A DNA stretch of 64,000 nucleotides from Pseudomonas antarctica (GTDB taxonomy: Bacteria > Pseudomonadota > Gammaproteobacteria > Pseudomonadales > Pseudomonadaceae). A model generated the notes under the pieces. That model had not been told where the DNA came from. It saw only the letters and a program-made list of their open reading frames with translations, and ran no database searches. This document shows, one piece after another, positions 42,888-50,248 of the stretch. A program made the translations under genes and the position numbers. The DNA lies in the NCBI RefSeq assembly GCF_900624995.1, contig NZ_UYXQ01000016.1, positions 1 to 64,000 of the forward strand. Reading direction: 5' to 3'. The first letter of the stretch is position 1, and the number at the start of each line of letters is the position of its first letter.

Positions 42888-44255
42888 TCAAGCGTTTTGT
42901 GCTTTACCTATCAAGTCCACCCGGCATCCAGGCCGGGCATCGTGCACCTGTAGGGACATGTCATGTAAACGTGCTACAGCTGAAACCATACTTAAGCCCA
43001 GGCCATTTCCTGGCGTATGACGGCTGGACTCTGAGCGGTAGAGTCTACGGAAAACCGCTTCCCGTTCCTCCTCCGGTATTCCGGGCCCAGGGTCACGGAT
43101 ACTGATTCCACAGTTGTTAGAGTCTGCCGAGACTGTTACTTCAACGTCACTTCCGTCCGGTGAAAACTTGATGGCGTTATCGATGAGGTTGCAAACCGCA
43201 TCAAACAGTAACTGCGAATCGCCCATTACTGTATCGACTCCCTCGCATGGCTTGAACACTAGACTCATACCACGCTCATCAGCGAGAGGTTCAAAGAGCT
43301 CAACTGCATCAGCGCAGATTTGATTGAAACCAACAAGGGTAAAATTACTGCGTCTAGCACTGCCTTCTATTTCTGAAATGCGCAGCAGTGCCCGGAAGGT
43401 TTGCATTAGGCCTTTAGCATCCTCAATGGCTGTATCGATAGCGCTGGCGTACTCTTTTTGCGTCAAACTACGCCGTTGTGCACGTTCCAATCCAGCGATC
43501 AAGCGAGTCAGCGGTGTTCGCAAGTCATGAGCAATATCATCGCATACACCTTTGACTTCACTCATCAGCCGTTCAAGTGCATCCAGCATGCCGTTTACCA
43601 CGCCGGCAATACGGTCAATATCGTCGTTATTTCCCCGTGTAGGCAAACGCCCACTCAGATCGCCCTCCACAATTATTTTTATGGAACGGCTAAGTACGTC
43701 TAGACGACGGCGAGCAGATACGCCTAATGCAATCGCTCCTAGTAGTCCAACTACTATAAGTAGTGAGCCACCTGAAACTAGAGCATTGACCAAAAGTTCG
43801 TCAAACTCACGAATATCGTGAATATCCTGGCCGATCAGAAGAGTGCTTCCATCATCCAGTTTGTGAACAAGGTAGCGGATAGGCCGATCATGCCCGTTAG
43901 CTTTATCCCAGAAAAATTCCGCTGGCTTATCGTATGCACTGAACGTAGGTAGGGTTGATAGCGCCCCCGCAATCGTTGTACCAGCAGAATCGAATAGCGT
44001 ATAGGGGAGCCGCCCTTCGGGGTCTTGTTCCGTATGTTTAAGTATTTCTGTACGTCGTAGCGCAGGCTCTTGGGCGGTTTGGCGGTCTACCTCTCGATGC
44101 AGTGCAGTATCCACCTCTGAGATCAGATATCCGGTAGTCTGCCAATAAATATAACCAAATAACGCAAAAAACGAGCATCCAAATAATGCCAGGAACATAA
44201 GGGCTGTTCGAAAGCTGATGGTACGTGGAATCTCACTCAGGCGAACGTAGGACAT
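42888..44255 (-). CDS. Sensor histidine kinase
   Basis: The 455-residue inner-membrane kinase has two transmembrane helices (about 17-37 and 160-185) enclosing a periplasmic sensor of about 125 residues. A HAMP linker follows, then the dimerisation H-box CDDIAHDLRTPLTRLIAGLE and the ATPase motifs LLFDAVCNLIDNAIKFS (N box), IRDPGPGIPEEEREAVFRR (G1/F box) and GNGLGLSMVSAVA (G2). It would autophosphorylate and pass phosphate to the response regulator encoded just upstream, whose stop overlaps the kinase start by 23 bases. The signal is not evident. ATG at 44255 is used. Confidence 0.93.
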   Translation of the reverse strand: MSYVRLSEIPRTISFRTALMFLALFGCSFFALFGYIYWQTTGYLISEVDTALHREVDRQTAQEPALRRTEILKHTEQDPEGRLPYTLFDSAGTTIAGALSTLPTFSAYDKPAEFFWDKANGHDRPIRYLVHKLDDGSTLLIGQDIHDIREFDELLVNALVSGGSLLIVVGLLGAIALGVSARRRLDVLSRSIKIIVEGDLSGRLPTRGNNDDIDRIAGVVNGMLDALERLMSEVKGVCDDIAHDLRTPLTRLIAGLERAQRRSLTQKEYASAIDTAIEDAKGLMQTFRALLRISEIEGSARRSNFTLVGFNQICADAVELFEPLADERGMSLVFKPCEGVDTVMGDSQLLFDAVCNLIDNAIKFSPDGSDVEVTVSADSNNCGISIRDPGPGIPEEEREAVFRRLYRSESSRHTPGNGLGLSMVSAVARLHDMSLQVHDARPGCRVDLIGKAQNA

Positions 44256-44925
44256 AACCAGCCCCCCGAATGGTTTGGAGCATTGGAGAATCGCCCTCGC
44301 CATCAATCTTATGACGCAGGCGACCAATATGAACATCTATCACATTGGTGCGGTCGTCATAACTATAGTTCCAGACAGCCTCGAAGAGCATGGTTCGCGT
44401 GACGACTTGCCCGGCATGTTGAGCGAGATACTCTAGTAACGCGTATTCACGAGGTAATAAGTCAATCTGTCTTTCGCCTCGGCGCACTGAGCGTCGTAGC
44501 AGGTCAATTTCCAGGTTCCCAATGCGTAATCGACTGTCTCGATTTGCTGCGCTAGGAGGTGCCCTTCGGCGATTCAGAGCATCTAGTCGAGCAGTCAGCT
44601 CAATGAACTCGAACGGCTTGGTCAAATAGTCATCGCCTCCTGCGCGAAGGCCTCGAACCCGTTCATCTAAAGCGCTGAGCGCACTGAGAATCAGAACCGG
44701 TGTGGTGATGCCGGAGGCGCGCAATGCGGTGAGCATACCTAGGCCGTCAAGCGCTCCAGGTAGCATGCGATCAAGAACAATGATGTCGAAGGTATCGCTA
44801 ATGGCTGCTAACAAGCCTTCACGACCATTGTTTACAAGGGTCACGTCAAAGCCATGGTCTTGAAGTGCAGCCTCGATCTCCCGCGAGGTGACGGGATCAT
44901 CCTCGATAACCAGTACGTGGGTCAT
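44233..44925 (-). CDS. OmpR-family response regulator
   Basis: The 230-residue regulator has a receiver domain with the acidic pocket EDD (residues 8-10), phospho-acceptor Asp in FDIIVLDRMLPGALDGLGML, and Lys in DDYLTKPFEF. A winged-helix DNA-binding domain follows (LLPREYALLEYLAQHAGQVV, then NVIDVHIGRLRHKIDG). It is the first gene of the pair with the histidine kinase and overlaps it. It is divergent, across 146 bases, from a second response regulator gene. Confidence 0.94.
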   Translation of the reverse strand: MTHVLVIEDDPVTSREIEAALQDHGFDVTLVNNGREGLLAAISDTFDIIVLDRMLPGALDGLGMLTALRASGITTPVLILSALSALDERVRGLRAGGDDYLTKPFEFIELTARLDALNRRRAPPSAANRDSRLRIGNLEIDLLRRSVRRGERQIDLLPREYALLEYLAQHAGQVVTRTMLFEAVWNYSYDDRTNVIDVHIGRLRHKIDGEGDSPMLQTIRGAGYVLRSPE

Positions 44926-45071
44926 AGGCGTCGCGCTGAGCTCCTGGCTTGAAATTAATAGGCCGATGTAAATCAAACGACCCCTTTGATGGCATAGTGT
45001 TACAAGCCAGTCTATACACTGAGCTTCCGACAAAATGAAAAAAAATTTATTTAAGTCTTTGCGAGGTTTGA

Positions 45072-45776
45072 GTGCGTATTTTAGTCATTGAGGATGATGC
45101 CCGTACCGCTTCATACCTAGTGCGAGGACTCGGAGAGAGCGGACATGTCGTCGATGCCAGTGCAGAAGGTCGTGACGGGCTCGCGATGGCGCTTGAGGGT
45201 ATCTATGACGCTTTGATCGTTGATCGATGCCTACCGGGTATGGACGGTTTGTCGTTGGTTCGACAGTTACGCAGGGAGGGAATGCAGACGCCAGTATTGA
45301 TGCTCAGCGCCTTAGCCTCGACCCAGCAGCGAGTTGAGGGGCTTGAGGCGGGTTGCGACGACTACTTGGCGAAGCCCTATGCCTTTGTTGAAGTATTGGC
45401 GCGACTGGAAGGGTTATTGCGACCTAGAGATCAGCAGCCTGGTAAGGCGAGTACCTTGTGTGTTGGCGAACTGTGCCTTGACTCTGCAGCTCGGCAGGTA
45501 ACATGGATGGGGCGAACGATATCCCTTGCTCACCGCGAAACCTTGATTCTAGAAAAACTCATGAAACATTGTGGTGAGGTTGTTACTCGCTTGATGCTAC
45601 TTGAGAGTGCGTGGGACTATGAATTCGATCCAAACGACAACGTTATCGATAAACATATTTATCGCCTACGTCGAAAGTTAGATGATGGATTTGGAATTTC
45701 GCTAATTGCTACCATTCCTGGTGCAGGCTACTGCCTCAACGTATCGACAAACTTATCTGAAGCTCCTGCTCGATAG
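45072..45776 (+). CDS. Orphan OmpR-family response regulator
   Basis: The 234-residue protein has a receiver domain (MRILVIEDDARTASYLVRGL, Asp in YDALIVDRCLPGMDGLSLVR, Lys in DDYLAKPYAF) and an OmpR winged helix (HRETLILEKLMKHCGEVVTR, NVIDKHIYRLRRKLDDG). It starts at a GTG with GCGAGG five bases upstream. No kinase gene accompanies it; the nearest is the divergent kinase at 42888-44255, which already has its own regulator. Two related regulators back to back could share that kinase or cross-regulate through the 146-base spacer. Confidence 0.92.
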   Translation: MRILVIEDDARTASYLVRGLGESGHVVDASAEGRDGLAMALEGIYDALIVDRCLPGMDGLSLVRQLRREGMQTPVLMLSALASTQQRVEGLEAGCDDYLAKPYAFVEVLARLEGLLRPRDQQPGKASTLCVGELCLDSAARQVTWMGRTISLAHRETLILEKLMKHCGEVVTRLMLLESAWDYEFDPNDNVIDKHIYRLRRKLDDGFGISLIATIPGAGYCLNVSTNLSEAPAR

Positions 45777-46046
45777 TAACCTGAATCGAAGCCGCTGGGT
45801 GGTGAAATGCTTGCGCATCATTAGAACAGCTTTTGTGCTGCCGACCAATTACTCGGATTGTCGGTGTACCCCGCAACCCGAGCAGGTCGTTTTGACCCTT
45901 TTAAAGGATTAGTCCTACTGCCACACGGCGAGTAAGCGACTCTGGTTATGCGTCCTTTCGGCAGTTTTCCCGACTGCACTTCATGGCACTTAAAGCGCAT
46001 GATCGAGTAGTCGGCTGCTAATGAATTTGATGAGTAGAACGTCCTA
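45777..46046. other. Intergenic region, nothing recognised
   Basis: This 270-base stretch follows the orphan response regulator and precedes the convergent PtrA-like gene. A 91-codon minus-strand frame crosses it but has no start signal, signal peptide or family pattern. I see no clear terminator. Confidence 0.4.
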
Positions 46047-46250
46047 TCAATTCGAACGTGCGACATCGTTGGACGCCGCTTTTTGATTGCTGGCAACGGC
46101 GGTTGCGTGTTCAGACTTTTGGTAGGTTGTCATTGCAGACGCTCTTGCGGCCTCCATCTGCGCCATTACTTTATCGCCACCGCCTTCTGCCATCGCAGCT
46201 ACAGAGGCACTCATCAAGGTTACGATCAAAAGAGCTTTCAGGGTTTTCAT
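46047..46250 (-). CDS. Small periplasmic PtrA-like protein
   Basis: The 67-residue precursor starts MKTLKALLIVTLMSASVAAM with a signal peptide cut near AMA-EGG. The mature part (GGGDKVMAQMEAARASAMTT, then QKSEHATAVASNQKAA) is a short, charged helix. It resembles small Pseudomonas proteins annotated with a PtrA N-terminal domain, some of which respond to copper. Its position next to a two-component system fits an envelope-stress or metal response. GGAGATTTGCC precedes the ATG. Assignment rests on N-terminal pattern and size only. Confidence 0.65.
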   Translation of the reverse strand: MKTLKALLIVTLMSASVAAMAEGGGDKVMAQMEAARASAMTTYQKSEHATAVASNQKAASNDVARSN

Positions 46251-46343
46251 GGCAAATCTCCAGTTTTTAGGTTTAGCCATCAAAATGTTTGCTGGCTTGG
46301 GCTAATACTGAAGCTAGGGGCATTTCACGCTCATTCCCGAAAA

Positions 46344-46361
46344 ATGAATTTTTTGACAGGT
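46344..46361. repeat. 18-base direct repeat, right copy
   Basis: ATGAATTTTTTGACAGGT, identical to 42651-42668, lies about 95 bases upstream of the PtrA-like start. It could be a shared regulator site or the footprint of an insertion. Confidence 0.7.
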
Positions 46362-46456
46362 GGGTTACTTAGGCTTGTTCTGTGTAACCCTTATATCCTG
46401 GGCATCACTTCTTCCGACCACTATCTGCAGTCCAAGCTAATGAGACCGCAATGTAG

Positions 46457-46992
46457 AAAGGGCCCTGGCTGACTGCCGCGAACGGACGCTACCTCGCCTT
46501 GATGCTGTTGTTCGCCGCCATTTCAGAAGTGCCTTATCGCTACATCAGCCCCCCGGGATCATTCAACGTGTTGGTTACCCTGGCATTAGGGCTGTTGATT
46601 GCGTGGGGATTGCAATATCGCACCTTGTTGAGCGGCGCTACGGCGTTGATGGCCGCCGCAGTTGCCTACGTGCTGGATGATCCACTGATGTATGGCTTCT
46701 ACGGAGCACTCCTTCCAGCGGCGGTCTTGTTAGCGATCAAGAGCCTCGGTGTTTTTTGGTTGCTGCCAGCGGCTCTTTGCCTGTCGAGCAATACCCGCAG
46801 CAGCATCGTGACCAGGGCGATGGACTTGGAAATCTATTCATTGTTGGCTTTGAGCTCCGCGTTCGCGGCTCCCCTGATCGGGCTCTGGCTTCTGCGTCAG
46901 ACTTTCACCTTCAAGGTCTGGCCGGTCGGCAATGGGGCTACTGGTTCTATCCGGGCCATCTTGCTGCTTTGCAAGCTCTGCGGCTTCTGATC
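46457..46992 (+). pseudogene. TraX-like gene remnant
   Basis: The frame runs from GPWLTAANGRYLALMLLFAA through ISEVPYRYISPPGSFNVLVT and LALGLLIAWGLQ to FAAPLIGLWLLRQTFTFKVW. This is the central and C-terminal part of TraX-family membrane proteins, which acetylate pilin in conjugative plasmids and have chromosomal homologues. The N-terminal third, about 90 residues, is missing after a stop at 46454. A one-base shift at about 46924-46932 separates PVG from QWGYWFYPGHLAALQALRLL. Two independent lesions mark it as a pseudogene, perhaps of plasmid or ICE origin. Confidence 0.72.
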
Positions 46993-47067
46993 TGAGGGAG
47001 GTCAAAATCAGATGGTGGGAGCCTGGTGCTTATTAAGCATCGATGTCTGTTAATCAGGGAGTTTTAA

Positions 47068-47439
47068 ATGAATTGGTGTCTGGACGCGCCGAAGAAATCA
47101 TTTGTATTCGAGGGTCGGTCGAGCAGGAGCGCTTTCTGGTATTTTCAGTTGGTTGATAATGTAATTACAGGGGTATTCATAGCTCGTCGCTGGTGGTTTT
47201 TTGAAGATTCGATAAAAACTGCCTTGGGTATTGGCTTGGGTTACTTGCTGCTGACGCTGCCAGCCAGGGTCACTCTGTTATGCCGTAGGCTCACCGATAA
47301 CGGCATTAGCCAAGTCAACTCGTTCTGGACGTTGTTGCCTTTTGTCGGGTCGCTCTTCTGGGTTGGTTTTGGGTTATACCCGGGCGCTAAGGAACAACCG
47401 GCTAGCCGCTCTGTGGGTACGTCACGCACTGCTGAGTGA
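47068..47439 (+). CDS. DUF805-family membrane protein
   Basis: The 123-residue protein has the DUF805 pattern: KSFVFEGRSSRSAFWYFQLV at the N-terminus and LPARVTLLCRRLTDNGISQV (the family's RRLHDxGxSG motif, here diverged). It has three or four hydrophobic segments. DUF805 proteins are inner-membrane proteins of unknown function. AGGGAG lies seven bases upstream of the ATG. The gene follows the traX relic and ends at a terminator, which closes the accessory block. Confidence 0.78.
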   Translation: MNWCLDAPKKSFVFEGRSSRSAFWYFQLVDNVITGVFIARRWWFFEDSIKTALGIGLGYLLLTLPARVTLLCRRLTDNGISQVNSFWTLLPFVGSLFWVGFGLYPGAKEQPASRSVGTSRTAE

Positions 47440-47455
47440 TTGTTGGAGCAGAAAC

Positions 47456-47488
47456 AAAAAAGCCACTCACTTAGGTGAGTGGCATTTT
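47456..47488. terminator. Bidirectional intrinsic terminator
   Basis: A perfect 9-base-pair stem GCCACTCAC / GTGAGTGGC with a TTAG loop is preceded by AAAAAA and followed by ATTTTC. It separates the convergent DUF805 and mlaA genes and can work in both directions. Confidence 0.9.
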
Positions 47489-47504
47489 CGTATCTGGATG
47501 GCGT

Positions 47505-48293
47505 TTACTCGGCGATCTGCAACTTGCGCGATTCTGTATAAATGTAGCGTACCTTTTCATACTCAAACGGCGAGTTCATCTGCCCGTAGCGGAAGCTGGT
47601 CTGGTAGCGTTTGTCGACGGCACGCAGGGCCCATATTTCCGGATGGTTTTCGCTGACCTTGGACACGTTGAGGAAGTTGATTTCGGTTTCGGCACCGTAG
47701 TCGACGATCAGGCCGGTGGTGTCGCGCAGGTTTGACGGACCGAAGATCGGTAGCACCAAGTACGCGCCGCCGGGCACGCCGTAGAAGCCCAGGGTCTGAC
47801 CGAAGTCTTCGCTTTGGCGCGGCAGGCCCATTGCGGTGGCCGGGTCCCACAGACCGGCGACGCCGATGGTGGTGTTGAGCAGCAGGCGCCCGGTGGTTTC
47901 CAGGGAGCGGTGGCCCTTGAATTGCAGCAGGCTGTTCAACAGGTTGGGCACATCACCCAGGTTATTGAAGAAGTTGCTCACGCCGGTGCGCAGGAAGCTC
48001 GGCGTAACATAGCGGTAACCGTCAACCACCGGCAGGAACACCCATTGGTCGAAGCGGTAGTTAAAGTGGTATACGCGGCGGTTCCACGACTCCAGCGGGT
48101 CGTACACGTTGAGTGCGGTCAGCGATGAACGCTCGAACTCGCGCTGGTCCAGGCCCGGGTTGAACTTGAGCTTGGTCAGCGGCTCCTTGAAGCCGTCAGC
48201 GTCAACCTTGACCGGTTCGTGCGCCTTGCTGTTGTCGGCATTGGCGACGCCCGCGCACATCAGGGCAGCGAGCAGCAGAAGATATTTAGCCAC
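47505..48293 (-). CDS. mlaA: Outer-membrane lipid asymmetry protein MlaA (VacJ)
   Basis: The 262-residue protein belongs to MlaA/VacJ, which forms a donut in the outer membrane and removes phospholipids from its outer leaflet for the Mla pathway. Core signatures are DPLESWNRRVYHFNYRFDQW, SFLRTGVSNFFNNLGDVPNL, RSLETTGRLLLNTTIGVAGL and GQTLGFYGVPGGAYLVLP. The signal peptide lacks a proper lipobox (cysteine present only in ALMCAGVANA), so unlike E. coli MlaA it may not be lipidated. It is translated after, and overlaps by eight bases, the upstream hydrolase gene. Confidence 0.92.
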   Translation of the reverse strand: MAKYLLLLAALMCAGVANADNSKAHEPVKVDADGFKEPLTKLKFNPGLDQREFERSSLTALNVYDPLESWNRRVYHFNYRFDQWVFLPVVDGYRYVTPSFLRTGVSNFFNNLGDVPNLLNSLLQFKGHRSLETTGRLLLNTTIGVAGLWDPATAMGLPRQSEDFGQTLGFYGVPGGAYLVLPIFGPSNLRDTTGLIVDYGAETEINFLNVSKVSENHPEIWALRAVDKRYQTSFRYGQMNSPFEYEKVRYIYTESRKLQIAE

Positions 48294-49584
48294 GGAAGAA
48301 CTCCAGCATGGCGTCGGCGTTGACGCGGTAATTAAGGTTGCCGCAGTGGCCGCCCAGCGGGTAGACGGTCAAGCGATCGCCGAAGGTTTTACGCAGGAAA
48401 CCGAGGTCGCCCGGGCCGAGGATCACGTCGTCGGCGTTGTGCATCACGGCGATTTTCGGGCTGTCGTGCAGGTAGTCCTTGAGCGCATACAGGCTCACTT
48501 GATCAACCAGTTGCAGCAAGCTGCCGCCATCGGAGCGCGCGCGCCACATCGGAATCACTTGTTCGGTGAGGTAGCAGTCGAAGTCGCATTGCAGCGCACG
48601 CTTGAGGAACGGCGTGAGGCTGGTGCCTTCAGTGATCGGGTATTTAGGCGGGATGATCAGGCCGCGTCGGTTGATCAGGTCCGAGGTGAAGGCAATGTCG
48701 GCCGCCGAGAAGCGGAACGAGGTGCCGATCAGCATCGCCATCTGTTCGTTGGTCAGGTGCTGCTTGGAGTTCTGGAAGTCGTAGAGCAGGGCGTCATTGA
48801 GGTCGATGTAGCCCTTTTGCTGGAAGTAACGGGTCAGTTTGCTCAACACCAGCTCATAGAAGGTGGTGGTGTTGTTGATGCCCTTGACCTCGGTCTGTAC
48901 CAGCTTGTCGAGGTTGGTGATCGAGGTGTAGAGGTTGACCGGCGGGTTGAGCAGCAGCACTTTCTTGAAGTTGAAGCTGCGACGGGTCTCGTCGAGCTTG
49001 CTGACAAATGCCGCATCCAGGGCGCCCAGGCTGTAGCCGGTGAGGTAGAAGTCGGTTACCGGCAGCGAGGCGTTCTGTGCGCGCACAGCTTGCATCACGC
49101 GGTACATGTCTTCGGCGTCTTCTTGGGTGATACCCGGCGTGGCGAAGCGCGAGGCGGCGCTGATGAAGTCGAAGCTGGTCGGCGACGACAACTGCACCAC
49201 GTGGTAGCCGGCCTGGTAATACAGTTTTTTCAGGTATTCGTTGATGCTGCTGTCAAAACGCGCACCGGTGCCCGCGATCAGGAAGATCAACGGCGCGGCG
49301 CGGTCTTGCTTGGCGATGCGGTAGGTGAGTTTCTTCACTGCCCAGAAGTTGTCCGGCAAGCTGAATTCGCGCTCAGGGCGCATGTTCAGGGTGTAGTCGG
49401 ACTGGTTGATCTCGTCGTTGGTCGGTAATTTGGGCCGAAGGTCCGGCGGGGTGGTGGCGATGGTCGCTTCGAACGGGTTGGTCAAAGGGTAGCCATAGGT
49501 GGCCTGGTCGATGTCGACGGCCAGTGCTGACGCACTCAAAAAAAGGCTGCCGAGTAAGGCAGCACAGCGCAAGGAACGGAGCAT
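48286..49584 (-). CDS. Alpha/beta-hydrolase-fold envelope protein
   Basis: The 432-residue precursor has a signal peptide cut after ALA. The central region APLIFLIAGTGARFDSSINE and the nucleophile elbow LTGYSLGALDAAF (Ser in GxSxG) are typical of alpha/beta hydrolases; a histidine in YPLGGHCGNLNY and an aspartate in MHNADDVILG could complete the triad. It is probably a periplasmic lipase- or esterase-like enzyme. It overlaps mlaA by eight bases, a pairing that suggests work on phospholipids removed by Mla, but no substrate is shown. Some databases call relatives serine/threonine kinases, which the sequence does not support. Confidence 0.8.
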   Translation of the reverse strand: MLRSLRCAALLGSLFLSASALAVDIDQATYGYPLTNPFEATIATTPPDLRPKLPTNDEINQSDYTLNMRPEREFSLPDNFWAVKKLTYRIAKQDRAAPLIFLIAGTGARFDSSINEYLKKLYYQAGYHVVQLSSPTSFDFISAASRFATPGITQEDAEDMYRVMQAVRAQNASLPVTDFYLTGYSLGALDAAFVSKLDETRRSFNFKKVLLLNPPVNLYTSITNLDKLVQTEVKGINNTTTFYELVLSKLTRYFQQKGYIDLNDALLYDFQNSKQHLTNEQMAMLIGTSFRFSAADIAFTSDLINRRGLIIPPKYPITEGTSLTPFLKRALQCDFDCYLTEQVIPMWRARSDGGSLLQLVDQVSLYALKDYLHDSPKIAVMHNADDVILGPGDLGFLRKTFGDRLTVYPLGGHCGNLNYRVNADAMLEFFRG

Positions 49585-49820
49585 GACTTAATCCCTAAGA
49601 GGAAACGTGCTGAATGAAGTTCGCAGGCTATGACCACCGCGTTGCCACCGAAGTGCCAGCTTTCGGCACGAAAAGTCGGAAAAAAACGTCGGAATCGGGA
49701 TAATAGCAGCCAGAAGATACACTTTGCCGCGCGTGGATGGACACTAATTGTGTGTATGCGCCTTGCTAACGGCTGCCGGCGCATTAAGCTGAGCGCCGTT
49801 TTTGCCTTTCGGAGTGCTCC

Positions 49821-50192
49821 ATGTCCCGTCGTTTGCCGTTGATTCTGCTGCTTATTGCCCTGCCGTTATGGCTGGCCGCCAGTTATGGCGCCCGATACGG
49901 GTTTATGGAGGATGGCCGCTGGGTGGGAGTCTGCGTCGATGAGGCCAGCCGCTGGGAATGCCAGCTGCGTTCGAACCTGGGGCTGATGATTCACTTCAAG
50001 GTGTTGGGCTGGGCGGCGTTGGTTACATCGGTGCTGGGTTTTTTTGTGCCGGGCCGTGCCGGATGGGGCCTGGCCGTATTGGCGATGGTGTTCGGTTTGC
50101 CAGCGTTGGCGTTGTACAACACCACGTTTGCGGTGTTTGCGGTGGTGATTGCGGGGTTGCGGTTGGTCAGGAAGCCGCGGGTGACTGATTAA
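49821..50192 (+). CDS. Small inner-membrane protein of unknown function
   Basis: The 123-residue protein starts with a hydrophobic helix (LPLILLLIALPLWLAASYGA), has a short loop with two cysteines (WVGVCVDEASRWECQLRSNLG) and then three hydrophobic segments. I do not recognise the family. The two loop cysteines are placed to form a periplasmic disulfide. It lies alone between the divergent hydrolase gene and a REP, with GGAGTGCTCC upstream of the ATG. Confidence 0.78.
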   Translation: MSRRLPLILLLIALPLWLAASYGARYGFMEDGRWVGVCVDEASRWECQLRSNLGLMIHFKVLGWAALVTSVLGFFVPGRAGWGLAVLAMVFGLPALALYNTTFAVFAVVIAGLRLVRKPRVTD

Positions 50193-50209
50193 CCCGCATA
50201 GGGCGCCTT

Positions 50210-50240
50210 TGTGGCGAGGGACCTTGCTCCCTCGCCACAG
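50210..50240. repeat. REP sequence
   Basis: TGTGGCGAGGGACCTTGCTC followed by CCTCGCCACAG forms a perfect outer stem TGTGGCGAGG/CCTCGCCACA. It separates convergent genes. Confidence 0.82.
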
Positions 50241-50248
50241 GTATGGTT

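Noticed and set aside
45821..46096. A 91-codon minus-strand frame after the orphan response regulator
   Set aside because: It partly overlaps the PtrA-like gene, is Arg/Ser-rich and shows no family pattern.
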